From Falsibacillus albus (lineage in GTDB: Bacteria > Bacillota > Bacilli > Bacillales > DSM-25281): a stretch of 64,000 bases of DNA. The stretch is from the NCBI RefSeq assembly GCF_003668575.1, contig NZ_RCVZ01000002.1, positions 248,001 to 312,000 of the forward strand. Reading direction: 5' to 3'. Position numbers and translations under genes: made by a program. Position 1 is the first letter of the stretch. Each line of letters begins with the position of its first letter. The notes under the pieces are model-generated. The model saw only the letters and a list, made by a program, of their open reading frames with translations. It was not told the origin of the DNA and did no database searches. Shown here piece by piece: positions 34,164 to 42,488 of the stretch.

Positions 34164-35638
34164 TTCATCTTCACCTCTGTCCATTTTTTCATTGCGGATC
34201 GATCAACCTTTCCACTTTTGGTCATTGGAAATGCATCAATATTCAAATAGTTCTTCGGACATTTGTATGAAGATAAATAGAGCAGGCACCGTCGTTTCAT
34301 CTCCTCCGGTAAAAGCTTTTCCTCTTCATTTTCCCACTGGATCACGGCCACACCCATTTCACCCCAATAGGCATCCTGAACTCCAACAACAACCGCCTCT
34401 TTAATGCCAACGATTCCTTTCAATACTCCCTCTACTTCCTCGGGAAAAATTTTCAAGCCACCGCTTTTGATCATATTGTTTTCCCTGCCGACAACCGTGA
34501 GTGCCCCATTATTATCCAAAAAGCCTAGATCGCCGACGGTCGCCCCCATTGGTGTCAATACTTTCTTTGTTTCCTGCACATTATTTACATAGCCGCTAAA
34601 TAGCATGGGACTTGAAATGTAAATTCTTCCGATTTCTTCAGAGCCGCATGATACCCCATGTTCATTGATCACCGATATTTGGACATCTGAAAATAATTTT
34701 TGGCCCCCATCACTTTCTCCCATACCAAAACGATTGTATGAAACAAAGCTCAGCTCAGAAGCTCCATAGTATTCATATAATTCTGCTTCGGGAAAAAGCC
34801 TCATCACCCTAAGCTTTGAATCCTCTTGCCATTGTGCTCCCGATACTAAAATCTTTTTTACGCCAACGAGTTTCTGTCCCGGATTTGCCTCTACGCTCAA
34901 CAAGGCTTCCAGCATCGTCGGCACCGCGCTTATTACATCGATGGAGTTATTTTTCAATAGGTTGAAAACCGTCTCTGGAAGAAAGGCTGATTCCAGATAA
35001 AAAGTCCCTCCGCAATGAAGGCAATGAGCTGCTGCAAACAATGATAAGGAATGGACCAGTGGACCAGGTGCGATCACCGCTTCTTCTCGGCCATAGCCAA
35101 ATGCTTCCTCACAGGCTTCAAAACTTTTCACCCACGATCGGTGCGACCGGATGAAGCCTTTTGGCAAACCGGTTGTCCCGGAAGTGAATCCTAGATAAAA
35201 GGAGTCGTGTTCATTTGCAAAAGTCTGTGCAACAGCTTCTGGAGACTGTTGATAAATCGCGGAAAGGTTTATGACAGAAGAAACAGGAAAAAGATGAAGC
35301 AAATCACTCGCTTCATCTTCTAATATGATCAAATCCGGTTCGGCAATCCCGATTGCATGCTTTAATTCATTTTGCGTCCATTTGGAATCCAGCGGCACCG
35401 CTGTCCATCCCATTGATGCAACCCCAAAAAACACTTCCAAAAAAGCTGCAGAATTTTTCAAGCGGAACGCAATCTTCCGTTTTTCTTGACTGCCATTGAA
35501 ATGGGAATACAATCGGTTTCGGACTTGTTCGACATTCTCATTGAAATTTTTATAGGTTATGATTTTATGGTTTTGTATGATGGCTGGTTTATTCGGATAT
35601 AAAGCCGAAATAGTTTTCAGGTTCTCTCCGATATACAT
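34160..35638 (-). CDS. yhfT: Acyl-CoA ligase/AMP-binding protein (YhfT-like)
   Basis: 492 aa. P-loop motif FTSGTTGLPKG (151-161), YEYYGASELSFVSYN, the hinge region VGDLGFLDNNG and VVGRENNMIKSGG, and the C-terminal catalytic Lys477 (MTKSGKVDRS) mark an intact adenylate-forming ligase. It would activate a carboxylate as acyl-AMP, then acyl-CoA. It follows bioY by 16 nt with an AAGGAG site. Its presence in a BirA-regulated operon suggests a substrate linked to biotin, for example pimelate or a fatty acid; that is inference. Confidence 0.87.
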   Translation of the reverse strand: MYIGENLKTISALYPNKPAIIQNHKIITYKNFNENVEQVRNRLYSHFNGSQEKRKIAFRLKNSAAFLEVFFGVASMGWTAVPLDSKWTQNELKHAIGIAEPDLIILEDEASDLLHLFPVSSVINLSAIYQQSPEAVAQTFANEHDSFYLGFTSGTTGLPKGFIRSHRSWVKSFEACEEAFGYGREEAVIAPGPLVHSLSLFAAAHCLHCGGTFYLESAFLPETVFNLLKNNSIDVISAVPTMLEALLSVEANPGQKLVGVKKILVSGAQWQEDSKLRVMRLFPEAELYEYYGASELSFVSYNRFGMGESDGGQKLFSDVQISVINEHGVSCGSEEIGRIYISSPMLFSGYVNNVQETKKVLTPMGATVGDLGFLDNNGALTVVGRENNMIKSGGLKIFPEEVEGVLKGIVGIKEAVVVGVQDAYWGEMGVAVIQWENEEEKLLPEEMKRRCLLYLSSYKCPKNYLNIDAFPMTKSGKVDRSAMKKWTEVKMK

Positions 35639-35654
35639 GGGTAAAATCTTCTCC

Positions 35655-36227
35655 TTAAGCTGTTTGGTTTCGTTTTCTGCTTTCTCTATATTTTACCACA
35701 GGTGCAGAACTTCTTACTTGAAGTGCAACGACCCCAGCTACGACAGCTTTTACGACATCCCCAGGAATGTAGGCCAGCGCAGAGAATGCAGCTTGATTAA
35801 ACGTCATGTCTGAAACAAATGCCAGATATGAAATACCAATCAGATAGACGATGATAATTCCACCGATGATATTAAAGAGAATCATATTCCATAACTTCAA
35901 CTTTGATTGGAATCGATCTGCAAGCAGCCCCGTCACAAATGCAGCAATCGGCCAGCTCAAGATATACCCTCCGCTTGGCCCTAGCAGCACAGCAAGTGAT
36001 CCGCGTCCTCCGGATAAAACAGGAGCACCGACTGCCACCAATAGAACGAATAACAGCATGCTGGCACCGCCGAGTCTAGCCCCCAAAACTGCTCCGGCAA
36101 GCATAACACCTAATGTCTGTGCCGTTATCGGTACAGGCGTGAATGGCAATGGTATAGCAGGAATCAATCCTAAAGCTGCAACGATCGCAGCAAATAAAGC
36201 TGTTAAAATCATACTTTGTAATTTCAT
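35655..36227 (-). CDS. bioY: Biotin ECF transporter S component BioY
   Basis: 190 aa, six hydrophobic helices. The BioY pattern PAIPLPFTPVPITAQTLGVMLAGAVLG (cut: PLPFTPVPITAQTLG), RGSLAVLLGPSGGYILSWP and YIPGDVVKAVVA is clear. It binds biotin in the membrane and works with a shared ECF module or alone. First gene of the operon bioY-ligase-thiolase-SDR. A SigA promoter overlapped by a BirA operator lies 57 bp upstream, so biotin repression is expected. Confidence 0.92.
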   Translation of the reverse strand: MKLQSMILTALFAAIVAALGLIPAIPLPFTPVPITAQTLGVMLAGAVLGARLGGASMLLFVLLVAVGAPVLSGGRGSLAVLLGPSGGYILSWPIAAFVTGLLADRFQSKLKLWNMILFNIIGGIIIVYLIGISYLAFVSDMTFNQAAFSALAYIPGDVVKAVVAGVVALQVRSSAPVVKYRESRKRNQTA

Positions 36228-36261
36228 TTCTCCCTTTCCCTCCTAAAGAAAATCTATAAAA

Positions 36262-36314
36262 AATATATAATCAAAAACTCCTAGTGTCAACTATGATATT
36301 TTTATTGTTAACAA
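36262..36314 (-). promoter_or_regulatory. SigA promoter and BirA operator of the bioY operon
   Basis: On the minus strand TTGACA (36285-36290), a 17-bp spacer and TATATT (36262-36267). Two half sites, GTTAACAA (36307-36314) and GTGTCAAC (36284-36291), are separated by exactly 15 bp, the geometry of Bacillus BirA boxes (TTGTTAAC-N15-GTTAACAA). The second half site covers the -35, so BirA-biotinyl-AMP would block RNA polymerase. Confidence 0.85.
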
Positions 36315-36333
36315 AAAAAGAGATAAAAAAGCG

Positions 36334-36390
36334 AAAAAGGGGTCTGACCCCACATGCGTTAAAGCATTAACGCAGTGAGGGTCAGACCCC
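36334..36390 (-). terminator. Long hairpin terminator of the tcy operon
   Basis: GGGGTCTGACCC (36339-36350) pairs with GGGTCAGACCCC (36379-36390), and an inner TGCGTTAA/TTAACGCA stem stacks inside. TTTTTCGCTTTTTT follows on the minus strand. Confidence 0.85.
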
Positions 36391-36398
36391 GAATAAAC

Positions 36399-37133
36399 TT
36401 ACTGTATCATTTGCAGGAAGCGCTTTGTCCTCTCTTCTTTCGGCTGTTCGAAGATTTGTGAGGGGGTGCCCCGTTCGACAATGACGCCCCCGTCCATGAA
36501 GACAACTTCGTCTGCTGCTTCTTTCGCAAAGCGCATTTCATGAGTCACGACCACCATGGTCATGCCTTCATTCGCCAAATCCTTCATGACTTTCAGAACT
36601 TCGCCGACAAGCTCTGGATCCAAGGCAGAGGTGGGCTCATCAAATAGCATGACTTCAGGCTCGATGGCCAGCGCCCTTGCGATTCCGACCCGCTGCTGCT
36701 GGCCACCGGAGAGCTGGTGAGGGTAAAAATCGACCTTATCGCCAAGGCCAACCTTTTCCAAAAGCAGCTTCGCCCGTTCAGCAACCTTTGCTTTCGACTC
36801 GCCTTTAACGATTACCGGGCCTTCCATCACGTTCTCAAGTGCTGTTTTATGTGGAAACAAGTTATAGTTTTGAAAAACCATCCCGGATTGTCTCCGATAT
36901 TTCAGTAGATTTTGCTTCCCAACTTTTTTATTAAAATCAATTTGGACATCGCCCAATGAAATCTGTCCTTGATCTGGGATTTCAAGTGCATTCAAGCACC
37001 TCAAAAATGTAGTTTTCCCGGATCCTGACGGGCCGATCAAGACGACAACTTCCCCCTGATTGACATTCAAATCAATGCCCTTGAGGACTTCCAATCGATC
37101 AAACTGTTTATGCAATCCTTTTATATCAATCAT
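36399..37133 (-). CDS. tcyC: Amino acid (L-cystine-type) ABC transporter ATPase, TcyC-like
   Basis: 244 aa. Walker A GPSGSGKT (34-41), Q-loop [18 protein letters not shown], signature [15 protein letters not shown], Walker [18 protein letters not shown] and H-loop [15 protein letters not shown]-family ATPase. Third gene of a SBP-permease-ATPase operon whose binding protein closely resembles TcyA, hence the cystine assignment. 14 nt after the permease. Confidence 0.85.
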   Translation of the reverse strand: MIDIKGLHKQFDRLEVLKGIDLNVNQGEVVVLIGPSGSGKTTFLRCLNALEIPDQGQISLGDVQIDFNKKVGKQNLLKYRRQSGMVFQNYNLFPHKTALENVMEGPVIVKGESKAKVAERAKLLLEKVGLGDKVDFYPHQLSGGQQQRVGIARALAIEPEVMLFDEPTSALDPELVGEVLKVMKDLANEGMTMVVVTHEMRFAKEAADEVVFMDGGVIVERGTPSQIFEQPKEERTKRFLQMIQ

Positions 37134-37147
37134 GTAAATCCTCCTTC

Positions 37148-37855
37148 CTATTTTGCCACATACCGTTCAAGTCGAGCTTCGATGCGGCCTTGGATAACCG
37201 AAAGAATAAAACACATCACCCAATACAACAGGGCCGCCTCTGTATAAAGAAGAAGGAATTCGTAATTGGTCGCCGCAATCTCCTGTGCTCTCCTGAAAAG
37301 CTCAGTGACTAAAATCAGGGAGGCCAAAGAGGTATCTTTAATTAAACTGATGAACGTATTGGACAAAGGAGGTATGGATACCCTGGCAGCCTGGGGCAAA
37401 ATGATCCTTTTTAATGTCTGGTTGTTGGTCATTCCGATGGAATAACCCGCTTCCCATTGTCCTTTTGGGATGGAAAGGATCGCAGCACGGACGATTTCAG
37501 ATGCGTAGGCCCCTACATTCAAAGAAAACCCAATGACAGCAGATGGGAATGGATCGAACTTCAGCCACTCAATATCAAGGGACGGCAATCCGTAAAAAAT
37601 AATAAATAGCTGCACCAGCAAAGGTGTTCCACGGATGGCTGAAACATAAAACCTTGCAGCCCCACGTAAAAAGCCGATCTTGGAAAGCCTCCCCAATGCA
37701 GTGAGTATGGCAAGGATCATTCCGAATATGAACGATAAGATGGTTAAAGGTATCGTATAATGCAAAGCTCCCTGAAGCATAGGAGCAAGGGAGCTTTGCG
37801 CAATGTTGAGCAGATCCTGTATACGGCCTGCTGGAATGATGCTACTTAGATACAT
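37148..37855 (-). CDS. tcyB: Amino acid (L-cystine-type) ABC permease, TcyB-like
   Basis: 235 aa from the ATG at 37855; a GTG two codons upstream is possible. About five membrane helices. The permease EAA loop is [21 protein letters not shown] (cut: [15 protein letters not shown]), followed by [17 protein letters not shown] and [10 protein letters not shown], as in the HisM/GlnP type. It overlaps the end of the binding-protein gene, which indicates coupling. Confidence 0.85.
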   Translation of the reverse strand: MYLSSIIPAGRIQDLLNIAQSSLAPMLQGALHYTIPLTILSFIFGMILAILTALGRLSKIGFLRGAARFYVSAIRGTPLLVQLFIIFYGLPSLDIEWLKFDPFPSAVIGFSLNVGAYASEIVRAAILSIPKGQWEAGYSIGMTNNQTLKRIILPQAARVSIPPLSNTFISLIKDTSLASLILVTELFRRAQEIAATNYEFLLLYTEAALLYWVMCFILSVIQGRIEARLERYVAK

Positions 37856-38636
37856 CTTCACCGAACCACTTCTTCGAAATCTTCAAGTAAGTTCCATCTT
37901 CTTTCATATCTTTCAACGCTTTATTCACTTCTTTAACCAGCTTATCGTTTCCTTTGCGGAACATAAAGGCACTTGAAGCAGCATCTTTAGCCGTCGCTGC
38001 AATCTTAATGTTTGCATTCTTTTTATTGTTCAAATAATCAAGGATGGAAAGTTTGTCGTTGACAGTCACATCCGCGCGACCTTGCTCGATCAGCTTGATC
38101 GATTGGCTCAAGCCTTCCACTCCCATAATCTTTGCACCATTCTTTTCTGCGATATCTCTATAATTGCTTGTCAACGATTGAGCTGCAGTCAATCCTTTCA
38201 TATCATCAAAGGATTTTACTTTATCATTGTCTTTTGCTGTCACCAGTACGGCAGCAGACTTAATGTAAGGATCTGAGAAATCATATTTCTTTTGGCGGTC
38301 AGGTCTAATTCCAACCTCATTGGCAATCATATCGAAACGCTTAGAGTTCAATCCCCCGAACATGGAATCCCATTGAGTTTCCTTGAATTCTGCTTTCACA
38401 CCAAGGCGCTTTGCCACTTCACGTGCCAATTCAACATCGAATCCAGTGAGCTTGCCTGATTTATCATGGAATGTGAAGGGAGCATATGTACCTTCTGTCC
38501 CAATCGTCAACACTCCATCTTTCTTAATTTTGTCATATAAACTTCCGTTCTTTGCGGATTGATCTTTGCTTCCGCAGCCAGCAAGCATGAAAATGGCACT
38601 CAAAGCGAGAACCAAGAATAATTTCAAACCTTTCAT
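37842..38636 (-). CDS. tcyA: Amino acid (L-cystine-type) binding lipoprotein, TcyA-like
   Basis: 264 aa from the ATG at 38636 (MKGLKLFLVLALS), after GGGGG. Lipobox MLAGC makes it membrane-anchored. Family-3 solute-binding motifs GVLTIGTEGTYAPFTFHD, FKETQWDSMFGGLNSKRFD and the C-terminal [13 protein letters not shown] are almost the TcyA (YckK) text I recall from B. subtilis. A cystine importer is therefore the best call, though other polar amino acids cannot be excluded. Confidence 0.87.
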   Translation of the reverse strand: MKGLKLFLVLALSAIFMLAGCGSKDQSAKNGSLYDKIKKDGVLTIGTEGTYAPFTFHDKSGKLTGFDVELAREVAKRLGVKAEFKETQWDSMFGGLNSKRFDMIANEVGIRPDRQKKYDFSDPYIKSAAVLVTAKDNDKVKSFDDMKGLTAAQSLTSNYRDIAEKNGAKIMGVEGLSQSIKLIEQGRADVTVNDKLSILDYLNNKKNANIKIAATAKDAASSAFMFRKGNDKLVKEVNKALKDMKEDGTYLKISKKWFGEDVSK

Positions 38637-38682
38637 TTTAAAACCCCCATTAATCTTATCGGAATTATTAAGTACGAATGAA

Positions 38683-38711
38683 ATCATAATGTCTTTAATT
38701 CAAAATGTCAA
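38683..38711 (-). promoter_or_regulatory. SigA promoter of tcyABC
   Basis: Minus strand: TTGACA (38706-38711), 17-bp spacer, TATGAT (38683-38688). AATTCCGATAAG at 38655-38666 lies just downstream, where a CymR site would be expected, but the match is too short to call. Confidence 0.75.
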
Positions 38712-38754
38712 TCATAAAGATTTGCTATTAGAATCTCCAATCGGGTATATTCTA

Positions 38755-38782
38755 TTACAACAATCAGAAGAGGCTGTATAAT
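38755..38782 (+). promoter_or_regulatory. SigA promoter of the NAD(P)-binding protein gene
   Basis: TTACAA (38755-38760), 16-bp spacer, TATAAT (38777-38782). The start codon is 33 nt downstream. Confidence 0.65.
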
Positions 38783-38814
38783 GGGGGAAAAGAGAGATTT
38801 AGAGGTGAAAAAGA

Positions 38815-39435
38815 TTGAAACTCAGCATATTTGGAGCAACCGGAAGAGTCGGCAATGTCATCCTGGAAAATGCTTTAGCCGATCACCATCATGTAAAGGC
38901 ATTGGCACGAAACCCTGCATCACTTGATGCATCTGAACAAAATCTCGTCGTATACAAAGGAAACGCACTTACTAAAGAAGATGTCTTCAATGCAATTGAA
39001 GATGCGAATGCAGTCATCAGCGCAATGGGCACTGATGGGGGGACAACACTCTCCGGCTCGATTCCCTTGATCATTGCAGCAATGAAATCCTTTAAGGTAG
39101 AACGAATCATTACCATTGGAACCGCAGGAATCCTTCAAGCAAGATCCGAACCAGGCAAATACCGATTTCAATCAAAGGAATCGAGGCGTAAACTGACCAG
39201 GGCGGCCGAGGAACATTTAATGGCATACGAAATGTTGAGGGAATCAGGGCTGAAGTGGACCATTGTCTGCCCCACCTACCTTCCCGATGGCGAGCGGACT
39301 GGCAATTACCGAGTCGAAAAAGATTTTTTGCCTGAAAACGGACGCAGCATCTCGATTTATGATACGGCAGACTTTGCTTACAGCTTGCTTACCGACAGGA
39401 CATTTCTGAATACAAGAGTCGGCATTGCTTATTAA
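38815..39435 (+). CDS. NAD(P)-binding (NmrA/atypical SDR-like) protein
   Basis: 206 aa from a TTG start, 8 nt after AGAGGTGA. The N-terminal dinucleotide motif IFGATGRVG (5-13) and a Rossmann fold (VKALARNP, AVISAMGTDGG, RIITIGTAGIL, WTIVCPTYLPDG) fit the NAD(P)H-binding PF13460 type. It lacks the YxxxK catalytic pair of classical SDRs, so it may be a redox sensor or a flavin-reductase-like enzyme. Single gene. Substrate unknown. Confidence 0.78.
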   Translation: MKLSIFGATGRVGNVILENALADHHHVKALARNPASLDASEQNLVVYKGNALTKEDVFNAIEDANAVISAMGTDGGTTLSGSIPLIIAAMKSFKVERIITIGTAGILQARSEPGKYRFQSKESRRKLTRAAEEHLMAYEMLRESGLKWTIVCPTYLPDGERTGNYRVEKDFLPENGRSISIYDTADFAYSLLTDRTFLNTRVGIAY

Positions 39436-39469
39436 AGGTTTTTGCGAGGCGATTGTAAAGAAAAAAGAA

Positions 39470-39501
39470 GCGAAAGCGAGCATCCTGCAGCGGAAATCAA
39501 C
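39470..39501 (-). repeat. GTTGATT-type repeat fragment, reverse orientation (copy K)
   Basis: Read on the minus strand: GTTGATTTCCGCTGCAGGAT then GCTCGCTTTCGC, the left end of the family only. Confidence 0.7.
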
Positions 39502-39545
39502 CTAGCACAAACTTTTAATGAATAGCAAAAAAAGCGAATTTAAAA

Positions 39546-39583
39546 AAAGGACTGCCCATCTTATCGATTGGTCAGTCCTTTTG
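39546..39583 (-). terminator. Intrinsic terminator of cssRS
   Basis: AAAGGACTG pairs with CAGTCCTTT; the stem overlaps the last two codons of cssS. T run on the minus strand. Confidence 0.8.
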
Positions 39584-40915
39584 CATTGCCTTTTTCCAAT
39601 GAACGCTAAATCGTACGCCGCCGCTGATATTTTCTCCTGAGAATTCGACTTCATGCCGATCTGCAATCTTTTTCATAATGTACATCCCGAGGCCGAAATG
39701 GCCGTCGCTTCCTTTTACAAATGGCTGATACAGCTCTTGGAGAACCTTTTCTTCAATCGGCATACCATCATTAAACACGGTTAACCTAAGCCCCTCACCA
39801 CTCATTTCCATTGAGATGTCAATGATACTTCTCGCATATTTCAATGAGTTGCTGATCAGGTTTTCCATGAAAATCTTCCATTGCTCAAGATCTCCTTTAA
39901 CCATGCAGTCCAATAACCGGTATTCAAATTGAATCTCCCCTCTCGTTGTCGATAAACGCTGACAAACAGAAAGAATGAGATCCTTTAAATCGATTGGCTC
40001 TTGATGTACGGGCTTTGTCGATAAATATTCCAGCTTCGTAATATATAACAAGTTTCCTATTTTTTTCTCCATGCTTTCTGCTTCATGTTTTAATATGGAA
40101 AGCGTTCCATCAAAGTCACCGGTCGGATAAATACCGTCGCTTATCGCTTCCAAATAGCTTCGTATCACCATTACAGGGGTCTTCAGATCGTGCGATGCAT
40201 GCTGCAATAAAGCCTGTTGTGCTTCATCCTGTATGACTAGCTGCTTCCGCATCGACTCGATCGACTTGGCAAGCTCGCCAATCTCATCCCCTCTCTCCAA
40301 CACAATCGGCTCCTTCCAATTTTTTTGAGAAATCTTGTTGACTGATCCTTTAATGGACAGGAGCGGCTTCACAATCCATTTTGAAAAGAAGATGGAAATA
40401 AACACCGCAAAAGCAAGAATAAAGAATAGAACGAGATAAATCCTCCTTAAGAGGGTATGAACAAGTTCCTTACGATACGTATCCCACAGGTAAGAGATTA
40501 AAATGAAGTCCTTGCCGCTGATTTGCCCTTTTTTGATGACATATAAAAGTTCCTGTCCGTTAATGGAAACCGAATACCGTTTGGAGCTGGAATTTTGCGA
40601 AAGTGCCTGCAAATAAAGGCGGTTGATTACATCTTTCGTCAGCCCCGCTTTTTTCAGGATTCTCCCCTGATCATCAAGCACAACATGCTGTACGGAGCGG
40701 ATCGTCTGCTTATCAGGCTCACGCTTCCAATCTGAAAGCCGATTTTCAATGGCCACATTAAAATTCTGGGATTCCTCGATCGATTGATATATCTCTTTTG
40801 TAAAAAAACCTTTCAGCGTCGGGGGGATGATTAAAAATAGTAATATTCCAATTAGTAGACAAAACCCGGCAAAAAGGATGAACAACTGCTGCCAAATAGG
40901 TCGGTCTTTAAACAT
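39572..40915 (-). CDS. cssS: Secretion-stress sensor kinase CssS
   Basis: 447 aa. TM1 about 11-31, extracytoplasmic sensor about 32-156 and TM2 about 157-178. HAMP follows, then the phosphorylated H242 (HASHDLKTPVMV). N-box NLISNSLKYA, F/G boxes DGMPIEEK, and GHFGLGMYIMKKIADRH. It overlaps cssR by 8 nt (ATGTTTAA). The cognate regulator is very like CssR, so this sensor should detect misfolded secreted protein at the membrane-wall interface. PrsA, encoded in the same window, works in the same compartment. Confidence 0.88.
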   Translation of the reverse strand: MFKDRPIWQQLFILFAGFCLLIGILLFLIIPPTLKGFFTKEIYQSIEESQNFNVAIENRLSDWKREPDKQTIRSVQHVVLDDQGRILKKAGLTKDVINRLYLQALSQNSSSKRYSVSINGQELLYVIKKGQISGKDFILISYLWDTYRKELVHTLLRRIYLVLFFILAFAVFISIFFSKWIVKPLLSIKGSVNKISQKNWKEPIVLERGDEIGELAKSIESMRKQLVIQDEAQQALLQHASHDLKTPVMVIRSYLEAISDGIYPTGDFDGTLSILKHEAESMEKKIGNLLYITKLEYLSTKPVHQEPIDLKDLILSVCQRLSTTRGEIQFEYRLLDCMVKGDLEQWKIFMENLISNSLKYARSIIDISMEMSGEGLRLTVFNDGMPIEEKVLQELYQPFVKGSDGHFGLGMYIMKKIADRHEVEFSGENISGGVRFSVHWKKAMQKD

Positions 40916-41582
40916 GATCGGTCAACCTATATCCATATCCATAGATTGTTTCAACTTGAAAGTAGGGCAATTTCTTTCGCAGCCTCCTGATTAAATCATC
41001 AACGACCCGGTCAGATCCAAAATAGTCGCTTCCCCAAACACATTGGAGAATTTCATCTCTTGAAAAAGCACGTCCGATATTTTGATAAAAAAAGAGAAAC
41101 AAATCATATTCCTTTGATGTCAAGGTGATATGTTCGTCTTCATATGCAATCGTCCGTTTGAGTTCGTTCACCACATATGGACCATAAGTAGAAACTTCCA
41201 ATGCATGTTTATTCTTGCCGTAAATCCGCTGAAGCAGCTTCTTTGTGCGAATGACTAATTCCTTCGGCAAAAACGGCTTTGCTATGTAGTCATCCCCGCC
41301 AAGCTCCAAACCTAAAATTCGGTCCAAATCACTGTCTCGTGCACTAATATAAATGACCGGCACATCTTCATGATGCTGTTTAATGTTTTTCAGCAGCTGG
41401 TACCCATCCATGTCTGGAAGCATGATATCCAATATCCAGCAATCCGGATGATCCGGGATGGCCTCCACAGCATCCGATCCATTATGAAAGGATGCCACTT
41501 CCCAACCCTCTCTTTTCAAGTAGGAAGTAAGGATGGAATTCAAATGCTTCTCATCCTCCACCAAATAAATACGATAACTCAT
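40908..41582 (-). CDS. cssR: Secretion-stress response regulator CssR (OmpR family)
   Basis: 224 aa. Receiver domain starts MSYRIYLVEDE, phospho-acceptor D52 (WILDIMLPDMDGYQLL), ISARDSDLDRILGLELG and the conserved Lys in DYIAKPFLPKEL. The OmpR winged helix (about 130-222) has LTSKEYDLF, WGSDYFGSDRVVDDLIRR (cut: YFGSDRVVDDLIRR) and VETIYGYGYRL. These blocks match CssR as I recall it. In B. subtilis CssR activates htrA and htrB on secretion stress. GGAGAG is the ribosome-binding site. Confidence 0.9.
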   Translation of the reverse strand: MSYRIYLVEDEKHLNSILTSYLKREGWEVASFHNGSDAVEAIPDHPDCWILDIMLPDMDGYQLLKNIKQHHEDVPVIYISARDSDLDRILGLELGGDDYIAKPFLPKELVIRTKKLLQRIYGKNKHALEVSTYGPYVVNELKRTIAYEDEHITLTSKEYDLFLFFYQNIGRAFSRDEILQCVWGSDYFGSDRVVDDLIRRLRKKLPYFQVETIYGYGYRLTDHV

Positions 41583-41612
41583 ATTTCATCTCTCCAACTG
41601 AATATTCATTAA

Positions 41613-41643
41613 TAAAAAAATGAAGAGGGACGTCAAACGCCCC
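41613..41643 (-). terminator. Terminator or attenuator between the secreted-protein gene and cssR
   Basis: Minus strand GGGGCGT/ACGTCCC (one G-T, TTG loop), then CTCTTCATTTTTTT. It could allow partial read-through into cssRS. Confidence 0.65.
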
Positions 41644-41663
41644 TACTTAAATTAAATACTATT

Positions 41664-42260
41664 TTACTGAACATTCAAAGTGGAACTTTTCGCTTTTTCC
41701 AGCTTATCAGCGATCATTTTGTTTGTTTGGACGAATTGATCATATTTTTTCGATAACAATGCAGCCACTTTCGCTTTGTCCTTCGCGTCGACTGCCGCCT
41801 TCAGCTGATCCCTGAATTGCTTATGAGCTTCACGTTTTGCTTTCCATTCTGTCTTTTTCTGTTGGAATAATTTTTTCCGCTCTTCCTTCGTCAAATTTTT
41901 ACCCTTGTCCTTCAGCCCATCTTTTTGGTTCTTATGATATTCTTTCAGCTTTTCCCTTGTAGCAGGATCTTTCAGCTGATCGATTAGATCATTCCGTTCA
42001 TTCACCGCAGCCGTCCATTTGCTCAAGGTATCAGGACTGTACTCCTTCACAAGGTCAAGCAGCTTTTGCTGATGCTCCTGTCTGTGCTCCATCCAATTCT
42101 GGTGCCTTTCGCCTTTATGCTCTTTCCACTTTTCTACCCTATCATGAAGCTTACTCTTCGGAGTGGAGTCAGGCTGATCCTCTGCAGCAAAAGCCATTGT
42201 CGGCACCGTCAACATTAATGCCGTTCCCAAAATAATCAAACTTCGCTTTTTCAACATCAT
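41664..42260 (-). CDS. Secreted charged helical protein upstream of cssRS (Spy/CpxP-like in layout)
   Basis: 198 aa. A Sec signal peptide (KKRSLIILGTALMLTVPTM, cleavage after AFA near residue 25) is followed by an entirely helical, Lys/Glu/Gln/His-rich region (RVEKWKEHKGERHQNWM, LTKEERKKLFQQKKTEW). There is no known enzyme motif. The architecture recalls periplasmic chaperones CpxP and Spy, which carry LTxxQ motifs and are regulated by an envelope-stress two-component system. No homology is claimed. It precedes cssR on the same strand, and TTTCACA repeats flank its promoter. Confidence 0.7.
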   Translation of the reverse strand: MMLKKRSLIILGTALMLTVPTMAFAAEDQPDSTPKSKLHDRVEKWKEHKGERHQNWMEHRQEHQQKLLDLVKEYSPDTLSKWTAAVNERNDLIDQLKDPATREKLKEYHKNQKDGLKDKGKNLTKEERKKLFQQKKTEWKAKREAHKQFRDQLKAAVDAKDKAKVAALLSKKYDQFVQTNKMIADKLEKAKSSTLNVQ

Positions 42261-42302
42261 TTCACGTCCTTTTCATCAAAATGTGGATTTGTACACCCTT
42301 AT

Positions 42303-42356
42303 TTTAGACAAACTTTCCAGAATTATTGTCAAAGAAATATGTGAAATTATGTGAAA
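42303..42356 (-). promoter_or_regulatory. Promoter with two TTTCACA repeats, candidate CssR site
   Basis: Minus strand: TTTCACA at 42350-42356 and again at 42340-42346, exactly 10 bp apart, then TTGACA (42327-42332) and a poor -10 TCTAAA (42303-42308, 18-bp spacer). The B. subtilis CssR targets htrA and htrB carry reiterated TTTTCACA octamers, as I recall. Confidence 0.6.
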
Positions 42357-42488
42357 GGTGTACCAAGGCCGAAAAAAGGTGGAGATTTTCCTCGGAAATA
42401 CTTTAGTCATTAACAAAAGTGAATATAAAATTTTTAAAAGTTTTTGTTATTGAGAGCTTCTAATTCTGCTACTGATGGGTTTGGTTTT

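Noticed and set aside
38651-38672. CymR operator in the tcyABC leader
   Set aside because: Only a partial match (AATTCCGATAAG); not enough to call.
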